Source: AC-49 sp963817035 (GTDB lineage: Bacteria; Actinomycetota; Thermoleophilia; Solirubrobacterales; Solirubrobacteraceae). Taken from it: 64,000 bases of DNA. The DNA lies in NCBI GenBank assembly GCA_963817035.1, contig CAWFMM010000004.1, positions 2,170,001 to 2,234,000 on the forward strand. Reading direction: 5' to 3'. The notes beneath the pieces were generated by a model. It was not told where the DNA came from. It did no database searches and saw only the letters and a program-made list of their open reading frames with translations. Of this stretch, positions 23,511-32,093 are shown piece by piece. Position 1 is the stretch's first letter, and every line of letters starts with the position of its first letter. Made by a program: the position numbers and the translations under genes.

Positions 23511-25151
23511 CTACATCTCCTGCGGCGCGGTGATCCCCAGCAGCCCGAGGCACGCGGCGAGCGTCCGCTGCGCCGCGGCGCATTCGGCGAGGCGGAAGCG
23601 CTGGACGGCCTCGGCCTCGCCGACGACGTGGCAGTCGCGGTAGAAGGCGGTGAAGGCCTGGGCGAGCTCGAGCGCGTAGGTCGCGATGCGGTGCGGGGCG
23701 CGGCGTTCGGCGGCCTCCGCCACCTCGCCCGGGAAGGCCAGCAGCTTCTGGATCAGCACGCGCTCGGACGGGTGCAGCTCGACGCCGGGCGCCGCGGCAT
23801 CGACGGCGACGTCCCCCGCCTTGCGCTTGACCGACTCGATGCGCGCGTGGGCGTACTGGACGTAGAAGACCGGGTTCTCGGCGCTCTGCTGCGACGCCAG
23901 ATCGAGATCGAGGTCGATCGTCGTGTCGTGCGAGCGCTGCAGCAGGTACCACCGCGCCGCGTCGACGCCGATCTCGTCGACCAGCTCGTCGAGCGTCACG
24001 AACTCGCCCGAGCGCTTGGACATCGACGCCCGCCCGCCCCCGCGCGCGACGAGATGGACGAACTGCATGATGATCAGCTCGAGCATGTCGCGGTGGCCGC
24101 CGAGCGACTCGTAGGCCGCCTTCATCCGCTGGATGTAGCCGTGGTGGTCGGCACCCCAGACGTTGATCTGGCGCTCGTAGCCACGCTCGCGCTTGGTCTG
24201 CTGGTAGGCGATGTCGGAGCCGAAGTACGTGTGCTCGCCCGACGCCCGCACGAGCACGCGGTCCTTGTCGTCGCCGTGGGCCGAGGTCCGCAACCACAGC
24301 GCCCCATCGCTCGTGTAGGTCTGGCCGAGCTCGGCCAGGGCCCGGAACGTGTGCTCGACGGCATTGGCGTCGTCGCCGACCGGCTCGGTGTGCAGCGCGC
24401 GCTCGGAGAAGAAGACGTCGAACGCGACGCGGAAGCGGTCCAGCGCGACCTTCATGTGCTCGAGGTTGCGCTCCACCCCGCGGCGGCCGAGCTCGTCGAG
24501 CTCCATGTCGGCCGCACCTTCGATCTCGCCCGCGAGCGTCTCCACGTAGTCGCCGACATAGCCGCCCTCGGGCACGTCCTCGCCGCGGGCCCGAGCGCGC
24601 AGCGACTCGGCGAGCCGCACGATCTGGCTGCCGAAGTCGTTGACGTAGAACTCGCGCCCGACGTCGTGGCCGTGGAAGGCGAGCACCCGCGCGAGCGCGT
24701 CGCCGTAGGCCGCGTTGCGCGCGTGGCCGACGTGCAGCGGGCCGGTCGGGTTGGCCGAGACGAACTCGACGTTGATCCGCTCGGCGCTCGCAACTCCGCC
24801 GGAGCCGAACGCCGCGCCCGCTGCGAGCACATAGGCCAGCGCGTCGACGTGCCACTCGTCAGAGAGGAACAGGTTCAGGAAGCCGGGGCCCGCGACCTCG
24901 AAGCGCTGCAGATGGGCGCCCAGGTCGGCCGCCAGCGCCTCCCCGACCCGGCCGGCGACATCACGTGGCGGCGAGCCGAGCATCGGCGCGAGCAGCAGCG
25001 CGACGTTGGAGGAGAAGTCGCCGAACTCGGCCTTCTTCGGGTGCTCGAGCGTCGGCGCGGTGAGCAGCGCGCCGGACCCGTGGCCCTCGTCGTCGACCAG
25101 CGACCGGGCCGCCTCGGCGACCGCTGTGCGCAGGACTTCGGTCGGGTTCAT
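23511..25151 (-). CDS. argS: Arginyl-tRNA synthetase
   Basis: 546 aa, normal size for ArgS. An N-terminal additional domain (KAEFGDFSSNVALLLAPMLG) is followed by the class I signature PTGPLHVGHARNAAYGD (HIGH equivalent HVGH), the catalytic core with EFYVNDFGSQI and the GADHHGYI region, MSKRSGEFVTLDEL (KMSKS equivalent) and a DALR anticodon-binding domain (VQYAHARIESVKRKAG). Charges tRNA-Arg. The stop region borders ccdA; the ATG is overlapped (ATGA) by the end of the upstream channel-like gene, so argS is translated third in the rlmH-channel-argS unit. Confidence 0.97.
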   Translation of the reverse strand: MNPTEVLRTAVAEAARSLVDDEGHGSGALLTAPTLEHPKKAEFGDFSSNVALLLAPMLGSPPRDVAGRVGEALAADLGAHLQRFEVAGPGFLNLFLSDEWHVDALAYVLAAGAAFGSGGVASAERINVEFVSANPTGPLHVGHARNAAYGDALARVLAFHGHDVGREFYVNDFGSQIVRLAESLRARARGEDVPEGGYVGDYVETLAGEIEGAADMELDELGRRGVERNLEHMKVALDRFRVAFDVFFSERALHTEPVGDDANAVEHTFRALAELGQTYTSDGALWLRTSAHGDDKDRVLVRASGEHTYFGSDIAYQQTKRERGYERQINVWGADHHGYIQRMKAAYESLGGHRDMLELIIMQFVHLVARGGGRASMSKRSGEFVTLDELVDEIGVDAARWYLLQRSHDTTIDLDLDLASQQSAENPVFYVQYAHARIESVKRKAGDVAVDAAAPGVELHPSERVLIQKLLAFPGEVAEAAERRAPHRIATYALELAQAFTAFYRDCHVVGEAEAVQRFRLAECAAAQRTLAACLGLLGITAPQEM

Positions 25152-26143
25152 CGCGCCGGCTCGAACAGCGCTTCGAGGCGCTCCATCGTCCGCGGCGTTC
25201 CGAGCGCCATGACGACGTCCCCGTCCGCGAGCACGGTCTCAGCCGGCGGCTGGGGCTCGAAGGAGCCGTCGGCATGCTTGATCCCGACGATGAACGCGCC
25301 GCCGCGGATCTCGTCGATGCGCATGCCCGAGCCCGGGGAGCCCAGCGCCACGGAGATCTCCTCGAGACGGTAGTCGTCGGCGACGTCGACGACGCCGGAG
25401 ACCTGCGGGTGCAGTGCCAGGCGCGCCATCTCCGAGCCCGACGCCTTGTAGGGCGAGATCACGCGGTCGGCGCCGGCGCGCAGCAGCTTGCTCTCCGAGT
25501 GCTCATCGGCCGAGCGGGCGACGATCGCCACGCCCGGGTTGAGCTCGCGCGCGGTCAGGGCGATGAAGATGTTCTCTGCGTCGGAGTCGACGCAGGCGAT
25601 CACCGCGCGCGCCCGCTCGATCCCGGCACGGCGCAGCGACTCGTCGCTCGACGCCGAGCCTTCGATGAACCGGACGCCGACCTCCTGGGCCCATTCCGGG
25701 CGGTCATGCTCGGGATCGACGACGACGTAGCGTGCGCCGGCGGCCCGCAAGTCGCGCGCGACCTGACGCCCGACGCGGCCGTAGCCGCAGATGATGAAGT
25801 GGTCGGAGGTTGCGTCGATCATGCGCTGGGACTTGCGCTGGGCCAGAATGCCCCCGAGATGCCCGGACACCAGGAACTCGGTGACCGTGGCCAGGGCGCC
25901 AAAGAGCGTACCGACGCCGACCACGATCAGGGTGACCTGGATGATCTGGCCGACGGTCGACTGGGGATCGGTCAGCGTGCCCTCGGTGGCGACGGTGTCC
26001 ATCGTCCAGCGAAAGCCCTGCCAGGCGCTCAGGTGCTCAGCGAGCGAGTAGCCGATCGTGCCGAGCACGATCGTCAGTCCCATGATCAGGACAAGCAGCC
26101 CGACCCGATGGGCGAACGACCCGAATTCGCGCTCGCGATCCAT
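25148..26143 (-). CDS. K+-channel-like protein with RCK/TrkA domain, selectivity filter not canonical
   Basis: 331 aa. Two helices flank a pore-like loop (residues 12-35 and 65-90). The loop reads RWTMDTVATEGTLTDPQS, where a TVGYGD filter is expected. The cytoplasmic part is a complete TrkA-N/RCK Rossmann domain (HFIICGYGRVGRQVARDL, VVVDPEHDR, VRFIEGSASSDESL, ARAVIACVDSDAENIFIAL) and a TrkA-C domain (GMRIDEIRGGAFIVGIK...VLADGDVVMALG). It may be a gating or transport subunit rather than a K+-selective pore. Overlaps argS (ATGA) and rlmH by one base. Confidence 0.8.
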   Translation of the reverse strand: MDREREFGSFAHRVGLLVLIMGLTIVLGTIGYSLAEHLSAWQGFRWTMDTVATEGTLTDPQSTVGQIIQVTLIVVGVGTLFGALATVTEFLVSGHLGGILAQRKSQRMIDATSDHFIICGYGRVGRQVARDLRAAGARYVVVDPEHDRPEWAQEVGVRFIEGSASSDESLRRAGIERARAVIACVDSDAENIFIALTARELNPGVAIVARSADEHSESKLLRAGADRVISPYKASGSEMARLALHPQVSGVVDVADDYRLEEISVALGSPGSGMRIDEIRGGAFIVGIKHADGSFEPQPPAETVLADGDVVMALGTPRTMERLEALFEPAR

Positions 26144-26550
26144 CAGTAGTGGTAGGTCTCGCCGGCGATGATCTTGTGGGCGCGGTAGAGCTGTTCGAGG
26201 AGGACGACACGCGCGAGCTGGTGAGGCAGCGTGAGCGAGCCAAGGCTGAAGCGATGGTCGACCTTCTCGAGCGCGGTGCCCATCGCGCCGCCGATGACGA
26301 AGCAGAGATCGCGCGCGGCCTGGCGGCGCTGATCGATGAAATCGGCGAAGGTCAGGCTGTCGTAGGTCGTGCCCCCGACGTCGAGCAGCGAGACGAACGT
26401 GTCCTTGGGCAGTCGCCGTTGCACCTGCTCATCCTCGCGTACTTCGATCAGTTCCACGCGCGCGTGGCGCGTCAGGAGCTTGGCGTAGTGCTCGACGTCG
26501 TCGACGTACGGAGGACGCAGACGCCCGACTGCCAGCACGGTGATCTTCAT
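26143..26550 (-). CDS. rlmH: 23S rRNA (pseudouridine1915-N3)-methyltransferase RlmH
   Basis: 135 aa from ATG at 26550. The SPOUT fold is recognised by KITVLAVGRL at the start, LLDVGGTTYDSLTFADFI, the SAM-binding knot FVIGGAMGTALEKVDHRFSLGSLTLPHQLARVVLLEQLYRAHKIIAGETYHY. Only the GAMG (usually GPxG) glycine loop differs slightly. The C-terminal YHY is conserved. It methylates the pseudouridine in helix 69 of 23S rRNA. First gene of the rlmH-channel-argS unit. Confidence 0.95.
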   Translation of the reverse strand: MKITVLAVGRLRPPYVDDVEHYAKLLTRHARVELIEVREDEQVQRRLPKDTFVSLLDVGGTTYDSLTFADFIDQRRQAARDLCFVIGGAMGTALEKVDHRFSLGSLTLPHQLARVVLLEQLYRAHKIIAGETYHY

Positions 26551-26571
26551 CGGTTGCGATACTAGAAGGCG

Positions 26572-26886
26572 ATGAGCGACCAAGACTCCGGGGCCGAGCG
26601 CCACATCAACATCCACTTCTCGCCCGAGGTGATGGCCGGCCACTACGCGAACTTCGCCAACGTCAGCCATTCCGACTACGAGTTCACGATCACCTTTGCT
26701 CGCGTCGACCACGAGGTCGAGGACGAGGAGATCCCCGGCGTCGTCGTGTCGCGCGTCAACCTGTCGGCTCGCTTCATGAGCGAGCTGATCGAGGCGATGC
26801 AGGACAACTACTCGAAGTGGCGCACCCGCGAAGGCATCAAGAACCTGCCCGAGTTCGACGAGGGCGACGGGGACATCGGGGATTAG
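26572..26886 (+). CDS. DUF3467 family protein
   Basis: 104 aa from ATG at 26572. The family pattern is plain: HINIHFSPEVMAGHYANFANVSHSDYEFTITFARVD, then VVSRVNLSARFMSELIEAMQDNYSKW. DUF3467 proteins are small, soluble and widespread; a molecular role is not established. It is divergent from rlmH with only 21 bp between starts, so the two share a promoter region. Confidence 0.9.
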   Translation: MSDQDSGAERHINIHFSPEVMAGHYANFANVSHSDYEFTITFARVDHEVEDEEIPGVVVSRVNLSARFMSELIEAMQDNYSKWRTREGIKNLPEFDEGDGDIGD

Positions 26887-26906
26887 TCGCGTTGCCGGGT
26901 TCGCCC

Positions 26907-28346
26907 GTGAAGCGCGTCGCACGCCTGGCAACGATCGTTGCGGTTCTCGTCCTGGGCGCGCTGGCCGGTGTTGCCGCGTTCGGGGCGATCAGCACGGTGC
27001 CGGGGGTGCAGTTCTTCCCGGTCGCGCATTCCGACCCGTCTGACACGACGGGCCCGCTGGATCTGACATCGGTCACATTCGGCCAGCAGGACACCGAGCT
27101 CGTGCTGTCGCTCAGCAGCGGGTCGACGTGGTCGGCCGGGTCGCTGTCGGACGCCAAGGGGCGCACGCTATGCCTGATCCTGTCGTATGGGCCGGTGACG
27201 CGGCCACGATCACGGATCTGCGTCGTGTCGACCGGGGGCGGGCCGGCGACAGCGGGGTTGAGCATCGTCGACCTCGACGCGTCGGGGGCGGTCTCCGGCG
27301 TGGTGCGCAAGCTGAGCGCATCGGTCTCGCGGCCCGACAACCACACGCTGACCGCGACGTTCACGCCGCTGTCGGCGGGGATGGCGCAGGGACCATTCGC
27401 GTGGCAGGTCGTGACGGACTGGACGAACAACGCGGCGTGCCCGGCGCCGGTGGGCTGTGTCGACCGGGTCCCCGACCACGGGCGCGTCAGCGACACGGTC
27501 TCGCTGCTCGCCGAGCCGCCGTGCTTCGGGGCCGCCGCTCGGGACCCGGAGCATCCGTGCACGAACCCGGCGCTGAAGCTCGCCGTCGTGCCGACGCCCG
27601 ACGACGCGGTGATCACACCGAACGCGTTCTGCGACCCGGCGGGCCGGGAGCAGATGGTCTCGGTCTGCTCGTTCGGGGTGACCCAACGGCAGTCCTCGAC
27701 GACCATCGTCCTGGCCGGCGACAGCCACGCGGCGCACTGGCGCGGGGCACTCGAGGTCGTGGCCCAGGCGCGGCGCTGGCATGGGCTGTCGATCACGCGC
27801 TCGGGTTGTCCGCTGACGGTGGCGCTGCCGGTGCTCAACACCAAGCAGCGCGCGCAGGACTGCGTGACCTGGAACGCACAGCTGCGTTCGTGGCTGACGC
27901 GCCATCCGTCGGTCAGCACGATCGTGACGTCGGCGCACGCGGCGGTGCGGTTCGCCGGTTCCGTGCAGGCCCAATACCAGGAGGAGTGGCGCAGGCTGCC
28001 GGCGACGGTCAAGCACATCATCGTCATCCGCGACACCCCGGCGATCGCTGCTCAGCAGGTCTCGTGCATCAACCACGCGATCACCACGCACCTCGACGCC
28101 GGGACGCACTGCGCGCAGGCGCGCTCCGCCGATCTGCCCCCGGATCCGAACGTCGCCGCGGCGCTCGCGCTGAACTCCCCGCTGGTCAAGGTCGTCGACC
28201 TGACGCGCTACATGTGCAACGCGGCCCTGTGCTTCCCGGTGGTCGGTGGCGCGCTCGTCCGCAAGGACGCCACTCACCTCACGCGTACGTTCTCCACCTC
28301 GCTCGGCCCGTACCTCCTGCGCGAGATCAACCGCGTCGATCCGTAG
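26907..28346 (+). CDS. Secreted protein with C-terminal SGNH domain (OafA-type)
   Basis: 479 aa from GTG at 26907. N-terminal signal or anchor (LATIVAVLVLGALAGVAAFG). Residues about 30-210 are beta-rich; a Cys-rich linker (PPCFGAAARDPEHPCTNPA) leads to the SGNH domain as found at the C-terminus of OafA-like acyltransferases: VCSFGV, TTIVLAGDSHAAHW (catalytic Ser), ITRSGCPL, TIVTSAHAAV, and the closing RKDATHLTRTFS (Asp/His). The acyltransferase membrane part is absent, so this stands as a free SGNH unit, the fifth in the window. Confidence 0.78.
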   Translation: MKRVARLATIVAVLVLGALAGVAAFGAISTVPGVQFFPVAHSDPSDTTGPLDLTSVTFGQQDTELVLSLSSGSTWSAGSLSDAKGRTLCLILSYGPVTRPRSRICVVSTGGGPATAGLSIVDLDASGAVSGVVRKLSASVSRPDNHTLTATFTPLSAGMAQGPFAWQVVTDWTNNAACPAPVGCVDRVPDHGRVSDTVSLLAEPPCFGAAARDPEHPCTNPALKLAVVPTPDDAVITPNAFCDPAGREQMVSVCSFGVTQRQSSTTIVLAGDSHAAHWRGALEVVAQARRWHGLSITRSGCPLTVALPVLNTKQRAQDCVTWNAQLRSWLTRHPSVSTIVTSAHAAVRFAGSVQAQYQEEWRRLPATVKHIIVIRDTPAIAAQQVSCINHAITTHLDAGTHCAQARSADLPPDPNVAAALALNSPLVKVVDLTRYMCNAALCFPVVGGALVRKDATHLTRTFSTSLGPYLLREINRVDP

Positions 28347-28653
28347 TCGCTACGCATCTCCGCCGCAATCTCCGCCGTTCCTCCACGAAGGGGTCTGACC
28401 CCTTGATGTGGTGCGACTGAGATTTTGTGATGCGCGCGCTCACAAGGGGTCTGACCCCTTTCGCTTGCCATGCCGGCGCGGTCGCGCGCGACTGATCTCC
28501 TCAACGCTGAAGTACGATTACGCCTCCACCGCAACGGGATCACGCGTCCTGCTGCGGGGACTGAGCGCCACCGCCACGCCTCGGCCGTCACCGCGGCCAG
28601 CCCGAGAGCGTTCAGAAGGTGCGCCCGCTCAACCGCCACCCCGCTCACTCTAG
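28347..28653. other. 307-bp intergenic region with a duplicated palindrome
   Basis: No convincing gene. It contains two copies of a 17-bp palindrome (separate entry) and otherwise low-complexity, weakly structured sequence up to the metallophosphoesterase start. Confidence 0.5.
28388..28460. repeat. Two identical 17-bp palindromes AAGGGGTCTGACCCCTT
   Basis: Copies at 28388-28404 and 28444-28460, separated by 39 bp. Each is a near-perfect inverted repeat (AAGGGGTC-T-GACCCCTT). They resemble the GGGGTCNGACCCC elements scattered in many G+C-rich genomes; they could act as terminators after the 26907-28346 gene or be remnants of a small mobile repeat. Confidence 0.7.
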
Positions 28654-29385
28654 ATGCACGTCGCCATCGTCTCGGACATCCACGGCAACCGCCACGCCTT
28701 CGAGGCGGTGCTCGACGACATCGCCACCAGCCAGGCCCAGGAGGTCTGGTGCCTCGGCGATCTCGTCGGCTACGGCGCCGACCCCAACGACTGCGTCGAC
28801 CTCGCGCGCGAGCACTGCTCGATCGTCCTGGCCGGAAACCACGATCTCGCGGTCACCGGCGGCCTCGCGCTGGACGACTTCAGCCGCGGCGCCGCGCTGG
28901 CCGCCCGCTGGACCCAGGAGGTCATCGGCGAGCAGCAGCTCGCGTTCCTGAAGACCCTCGAGCCGACCGGCGCCCGCCGCGACGTCGGCCTCTACCACGC
29001 GTCCCCGCGCGACCCCCTGTGGGAATACGTGCTCAGCGCGCTGCTCGCCGAGCTGTGCCTCGACAAGCAGGAACACCGAATCGGCCTGATCGGCCACAGC
29101 CACGTCGCGCTGAGCTTCGTGCGTCGCGAGGGCGAGCTGGCGACCGGCGAGCCGCGCCGCGCCGGCGATGCGCTCGATCTCGGCGCCGGAGAATGGCTCG
29201 CCAACCCGGGCAGCGTCGGCCAGCCGCGCGACGGCGACGCCCGCGCCGCGTGGCTGCTGCTCGACACCGAGGGCTGGCGCGCGATCTGGCACCGCACGAG
29301 CTACGACATCGCCGGAGCCCAGGCGGCGATCCGGGCGGCCCGGCTACCGGACTCGTTGGCCGATCGGCTCCAGTACGGTCAATGA
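28654..29385 (+). CDS. Metallophosphoesterase (YfcE/diadenosine tetraphosphatase-like)
   Basis: 243 aa. Calcineurin-like motifs in order: VAIVSDIHGNRHAFEAVL (D-x-H), WCLGDLVGYGADPNDC (GD), IVLAGNHDLAV (GNHD), LYHASPRDP, and GLIGHSHVALSF (GHSH), ending with LANPGSVGQPRDGD. All metal ligands are present. The family hydrolyses phosphodiesters or nucleotides; specificity cannot be fixed. It starts a tightly overlapped four-gene unit with a lipoprotein, a kinase and an SDR. Confidence 0.88.
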   Translation: MHVAIVSDIHGNRHAFEAVLDDIATSQAQEVWCLGDLVGYGADPNDCVDLAREHCSIVLAGNHDLAVTGGLALDDFSRGAALAARWTQEVIGEQQLAFLKTLEPTGARRDVGLYHASPRDPLWEYVLSALLAELCLDKQEHRIGLIGHSHVALSFVRREGELATGEPRRAGDALDLGAGEWLANPGSVGQPRDGDARAAWLLLDTEGWRAIWHRTSYDIAGAQAAIRAARLPDSLADRLQYGQ

Positions 29386-29876
29386 TCGTGCGGTCTGCGT
29401 TCCCTCACCTCGTCGCGCTCGCGCTGGGCGGCGCCACGGCACTGCTCGTCTCGTGCGGCGGCTCGAACGCCGGACTGATCCCGGCCGACAGCGCCAGCCA
29501 GCTCGACCGCCACCTGCAGGACGTCGCCTACGCGGTCGCCGCCCGCAACTGCGACGCCGCGGTCTCCGCGGTCAGCGTGGTTGCCACCGAGGTCGCGTCG
29601 CTGACCTCGATCGACGTGCGCCTGCGGCTACGGCTCAAGCAAGGTACGAACCGACTGATCAGGGCTGTCCCCCACGACTGCAGCGCGGCCAAGCCGACGA
29701 CCACCACGACCACCGCGCCGACGACGACGGCGACCACGCCGCCCAAGACGACGACCGCGACAGCGACGACCGTACCGACGCAGCCGACCGAGCCGACGAC
29801 CCCGACCGAGACCAACACGACGACGAGCCCGACCGCCCCGCAGGACACGACCGGCGGCGCCGGAGTCCCGCGATGA
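29382..29876 (+). CDS. Small lipoprotein with Thr/Pro-rich tail
   Basis: 164 aa from ATG at 29382, overlapping the preceding stop (ATGA). Lipobox after a hydrophobic stretch: LVALALGGATALLVSCGGS. A short helical domain (LDRHLQDVAYAVAARNCDAAVSAVSVVATEV, residues 40-95) with two Cys precedes a Thr/Pro-rich tail of about 60 residues that probably spans the wall. The helical part may be a sensor for the downstream kinase, whose own extracellular tail (TADKTQSIVQQLQQL) is also helical; that link is inference from operon overlap. Confidence 0.72.
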   Translation: MIVRSAFPHLVALALGGATALLVSCGGSNAGLIPADSASQLDRHLQDVAYAVAARNCDAAVSAVSVVATEVASLTSIDVRLRLRLKQGTNRLIRAVPHDCSAAKPTTTTTTAPTTTATTPPKTTTATATTVPTQPTEPTTPTETNTTTSPTAPQDTTGGAGVPR

Positions 29877-31159
29877 GCGATGACCTGATCGCCGACCGCT
29901 ATGAGCTCGGCGACCGCCTCGGCATCGGCGGCATGTCGACCGTGCGCATCGCCCGCGATCGCCGCCTCGAGCGCAGCGTCGCGGTCAAGCTGCTCGCCGA
30001 GCACCTCGCCGACGACGCCTCGTTCGTCTCTCGCTTCCGCCGTGAGGCGCTCGCCGCCGCGCGGCTCGTGCACCCGAACATCGTCCAGGTCTTCGACTTC
30101 GGCCTCGATCAGAAGACCGGGCGCCAGTACATCGTCATGGAGTACGTCCAGGGCAAGTCGGGCGCCGAACTGCTGCGCGAGCAGGGCCAGCTCCCGCTGA
30201 CCGACGCACTGGCGATCGTCGCCAACGCCTGTCGCGGGCTCGAGTTCGCCCACCGCCACGGCGTCGTGCATCGCGACATCAAACCCGGCAACCTGCTGCG
30301 CTCGGACGAGGGAACGACGAAGGTCGCCGACTTCGGCATCGCCAAGAACCTCGGCGACGAGTCGTCGATCACCCAGGTCGGCTCGGTCCTCGGCACCGCC
30401 GCCTACCTCGCGCCCGAGCAGGCCGCGGGCGAGGAGGCGGGCCCGGCGGCCGACCTCTACGGGCTCGGCGTCGTCGCCTACCAGCTGCTCTCGGGTCAGC
30501 TCCCCTACGAGGCGCAGTCGCTGACCGAGCTGGCGATCAAGCAGCAGCGCGAGGCGCCGCCGCTGCTCGACGAGATCGTCGCCGGCGTCACGCCGCAGCT
30601 CGCGATGGCCGTCGATCGCGCGCTGGCGCTCGACCCGCGCGACCGCTTCGCCGACGCCGACGAGATGCGCAAGGCGATCATGGACGGCGCGCGTGGCCAG
30701 GGTCCGGCGCCGACTGGAGCGACCCGCGTCGCCGCCTCCGACACCGGCGCCACGCGGGTCACCGGGCCGTCGACCGGCGCCACACGCCGGATCGAGAACG
30801 AGCCTGCGACGACCCGCCAGCCCGGCCTCGCCGCCGCGGTCGCTGCCGCAGGCCCGGCGGCCGTCGTTCAGCGCCAGCCCTCTCCCCCGCGTCAGCCCGC
30901 CACGCCGAAGCCGGGAACGCCCGGCGCGCCCGGCGCCACCACGCCCGCGAAGACCAAAGCGCCCGGGAGTCGCCGCCGCCGCGCCCGCCGCGTGTTCGTC
31001 TCGCTGCTCGCGGTCCTGTTCGTCGCCGCGGGCGTCGTCATCGCCGTCGTCGCGACCAGCACCGACTCAACCGCGGTGCGGCTGCGCAAGATCACGGCGG
31101 ACAAGACCCAGTCCATCGTGCAACAGCTGCAACAGCTCGTGGATGACAACACGAAATGA
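29873..31159 (+). CDS. Membrane Ser/Thr protein kinase (PknB-like, no PASTA domains)
   Basis: 428 aa. The kinase domain spans residues 8-270: glycine loop GIGGMSTV, Lys39 in SVAVKLLA, Glu in RREALAAARL, catalytic HRDIKPGN (Asp135), DFG at 153-155, and APEQAAGEEAGPAADLYGLG. A Pro/Thr-rich juxtamembrane stretch with three SxTGATR(V/R) repeats (about 283-310), possible phosphorylation sites, leads to one helix (RVFVSLLAVLFVAAGVVIAVVA) and a short helical exterior of about 30 residues. No PASTA repeats. Overlaps both neighbours by 4 nt. Confidence 0.93.
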   Translation: MSDDLIADRYELGDRLGIGGMSTVRIARDRRLERSVAVKLLAEHLADDASFVSRFRREALAAARLVHPNIVQVFDFGLDQKTGRQYIVMEYVQGKSGAELLREQGQLPLTDALAIVANACRGLEFAHRHGVVHRDIKPGNLLRSDEGTTKVADFGIAKNLGDESSITQVGSVLGTAAYLAPEQAAGEEAGPAADLYGLGVVAYQLLSGQLPYEAQSLTELAIKQQREAPPLLDEIVAGVTPQLAMAVDRALALDPRDRFADADEMRKAIMDGARGQGPAPTGATRVAASDTGATRVTGPSTGATRRIENEPATTRQPGLAAAVAAAGPAAVVQRQPSPPRQPATPKPGTPGAPGATTPAKTKAPGSRRRRARRVFVSLLAVLFVAAGVVIAVVATSTDSTAVRLRKITADKTQSIVQQLQQLVDDNTK

Positions 31160-32028
31160 GCCGCGTGGTCCTCATCACCGGCGCGGCCCGCGGCATCGGC
31201 CTCGAATCGGCACGTCAGCTTCACGCGCGTGGCTGGACCGTCGCGCTGGCCGGGCTCGAACCCGAGGAGCTCGAGCGCCAGGCGCAGCTACTCGGTGATC
31301 GGGCCGGAGCATTCGACGTCGACGTCACCGACGTCGCGGCGCTCGAGGCGACGATGCTCGCGGTCGTCGAACGCTTCGGCGGGATCGACGCGGTGATCGC
31401 CAACGCCGGTGTCGCCGCCGTCGGCACGGTCTCGACGATGGACACCGCGGCGTGGGAGCGGATCGTCGAGGTCAACCTGCTCGGCGTCTGGCGCACCGTG
31501 CGGGCGGCGCTGCCCCACGTCACCCCGCGCCGCGGCTACATCCTCTGCGTCTCGTCGATGTCGGCGGTCATCCACCTGGGAATGATGAGCGCCTACACGG
31601 CCGCCAAGGCCGGCGTCGAGGCGTTCGCCGACGCGCTGCGCCAGGAGCTCGCCGCCCAGGGAACGGCAGTCGGTGTGTGTTACCTGAGCTTTGTCGAGAC
31701 CGACATCGTCCGCGACACGTTCGCCCACCCCGGCGCCGCGCATTCCCGCGCGACGGGCCCGAAGTTCCTGACCGCGGCGATGCCGCTCGAAAAGGCTGGT
31801 CGCACGATCGCCGACGCCGTCGATCAGCGCAAGAGCCGCGCGTGGTCGCCGCGCTGGTCGGGCCCGGTGATCGCGTTGCGCGGCGTCATGCAGCCGTTGC
31901 TCGACCGCCGCGCCGGGACCGACAAGGGCCTGATCGAGGCGATCCGACTGACCGACGAGGCCGCGCGCAGCGGCAACGAGACGCCGGGCGCCACGATCCC
32001 CGCCCGCGGGCTCTCGGCCAAGAGCTGA
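31156..32028 (+). CDS. Short-chain dehydrogenase/reductase
   Basis: 290 aa. Classical SDR: cofactor loop LITGAARGIGLES (TGxxxGIG), VDVTDVAAL, the NAG motif in AVIANAGVAAVG, catalytic Ser in ILCVSSMSAVIH, and YTAAKAGVEAFADAL (YxxxK). The C-terminal extension (about 45 residues after FLTAAMPLEKAG) is typical of lipid- or steroid-type SDRs. Substrate unknown. It begins inside the kinase stop (ATGA at 31156), so it is the last gene of the operon. Confidence 0.92.
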   Translation: MSRVVLITGAARGIGLESARQLHARGWTVALAGLEPEELERQAQLLGDRAGAFDVDVTDVAALEATMLAVVERFGGIDAVIANAGVAAVGTVSTMDTAAWERIVEVNLLGVWRTVRAALPHVTPRRGYILCVSSMSAVIHLGMMSAYTAAKAGVEAFADALRQELAAQGTAVGVCYLSFVETDIVRDTFAHPGAAHSRATGPKFLTAAMPLEKAGRTIADAVDQRKSRAWSPRWSGPVIALRGVMQPLLDRRAGTDKGLIEAIRLTDEAARSGNETPGATIPARGLSAKS

Positions 32029-32093
32029 GCGGACGAACGGCCACCGGGGCGAGGTACGAAGACTCTGCGACGGGCCAGACACTTCTCTTAGCG

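Noticed and set aside
28388..28460. CRISPR array
   Set aside because: Only two palindromic copies, 17 bp long, with no further units or cas genes; no CRISPR array was seen in the window.
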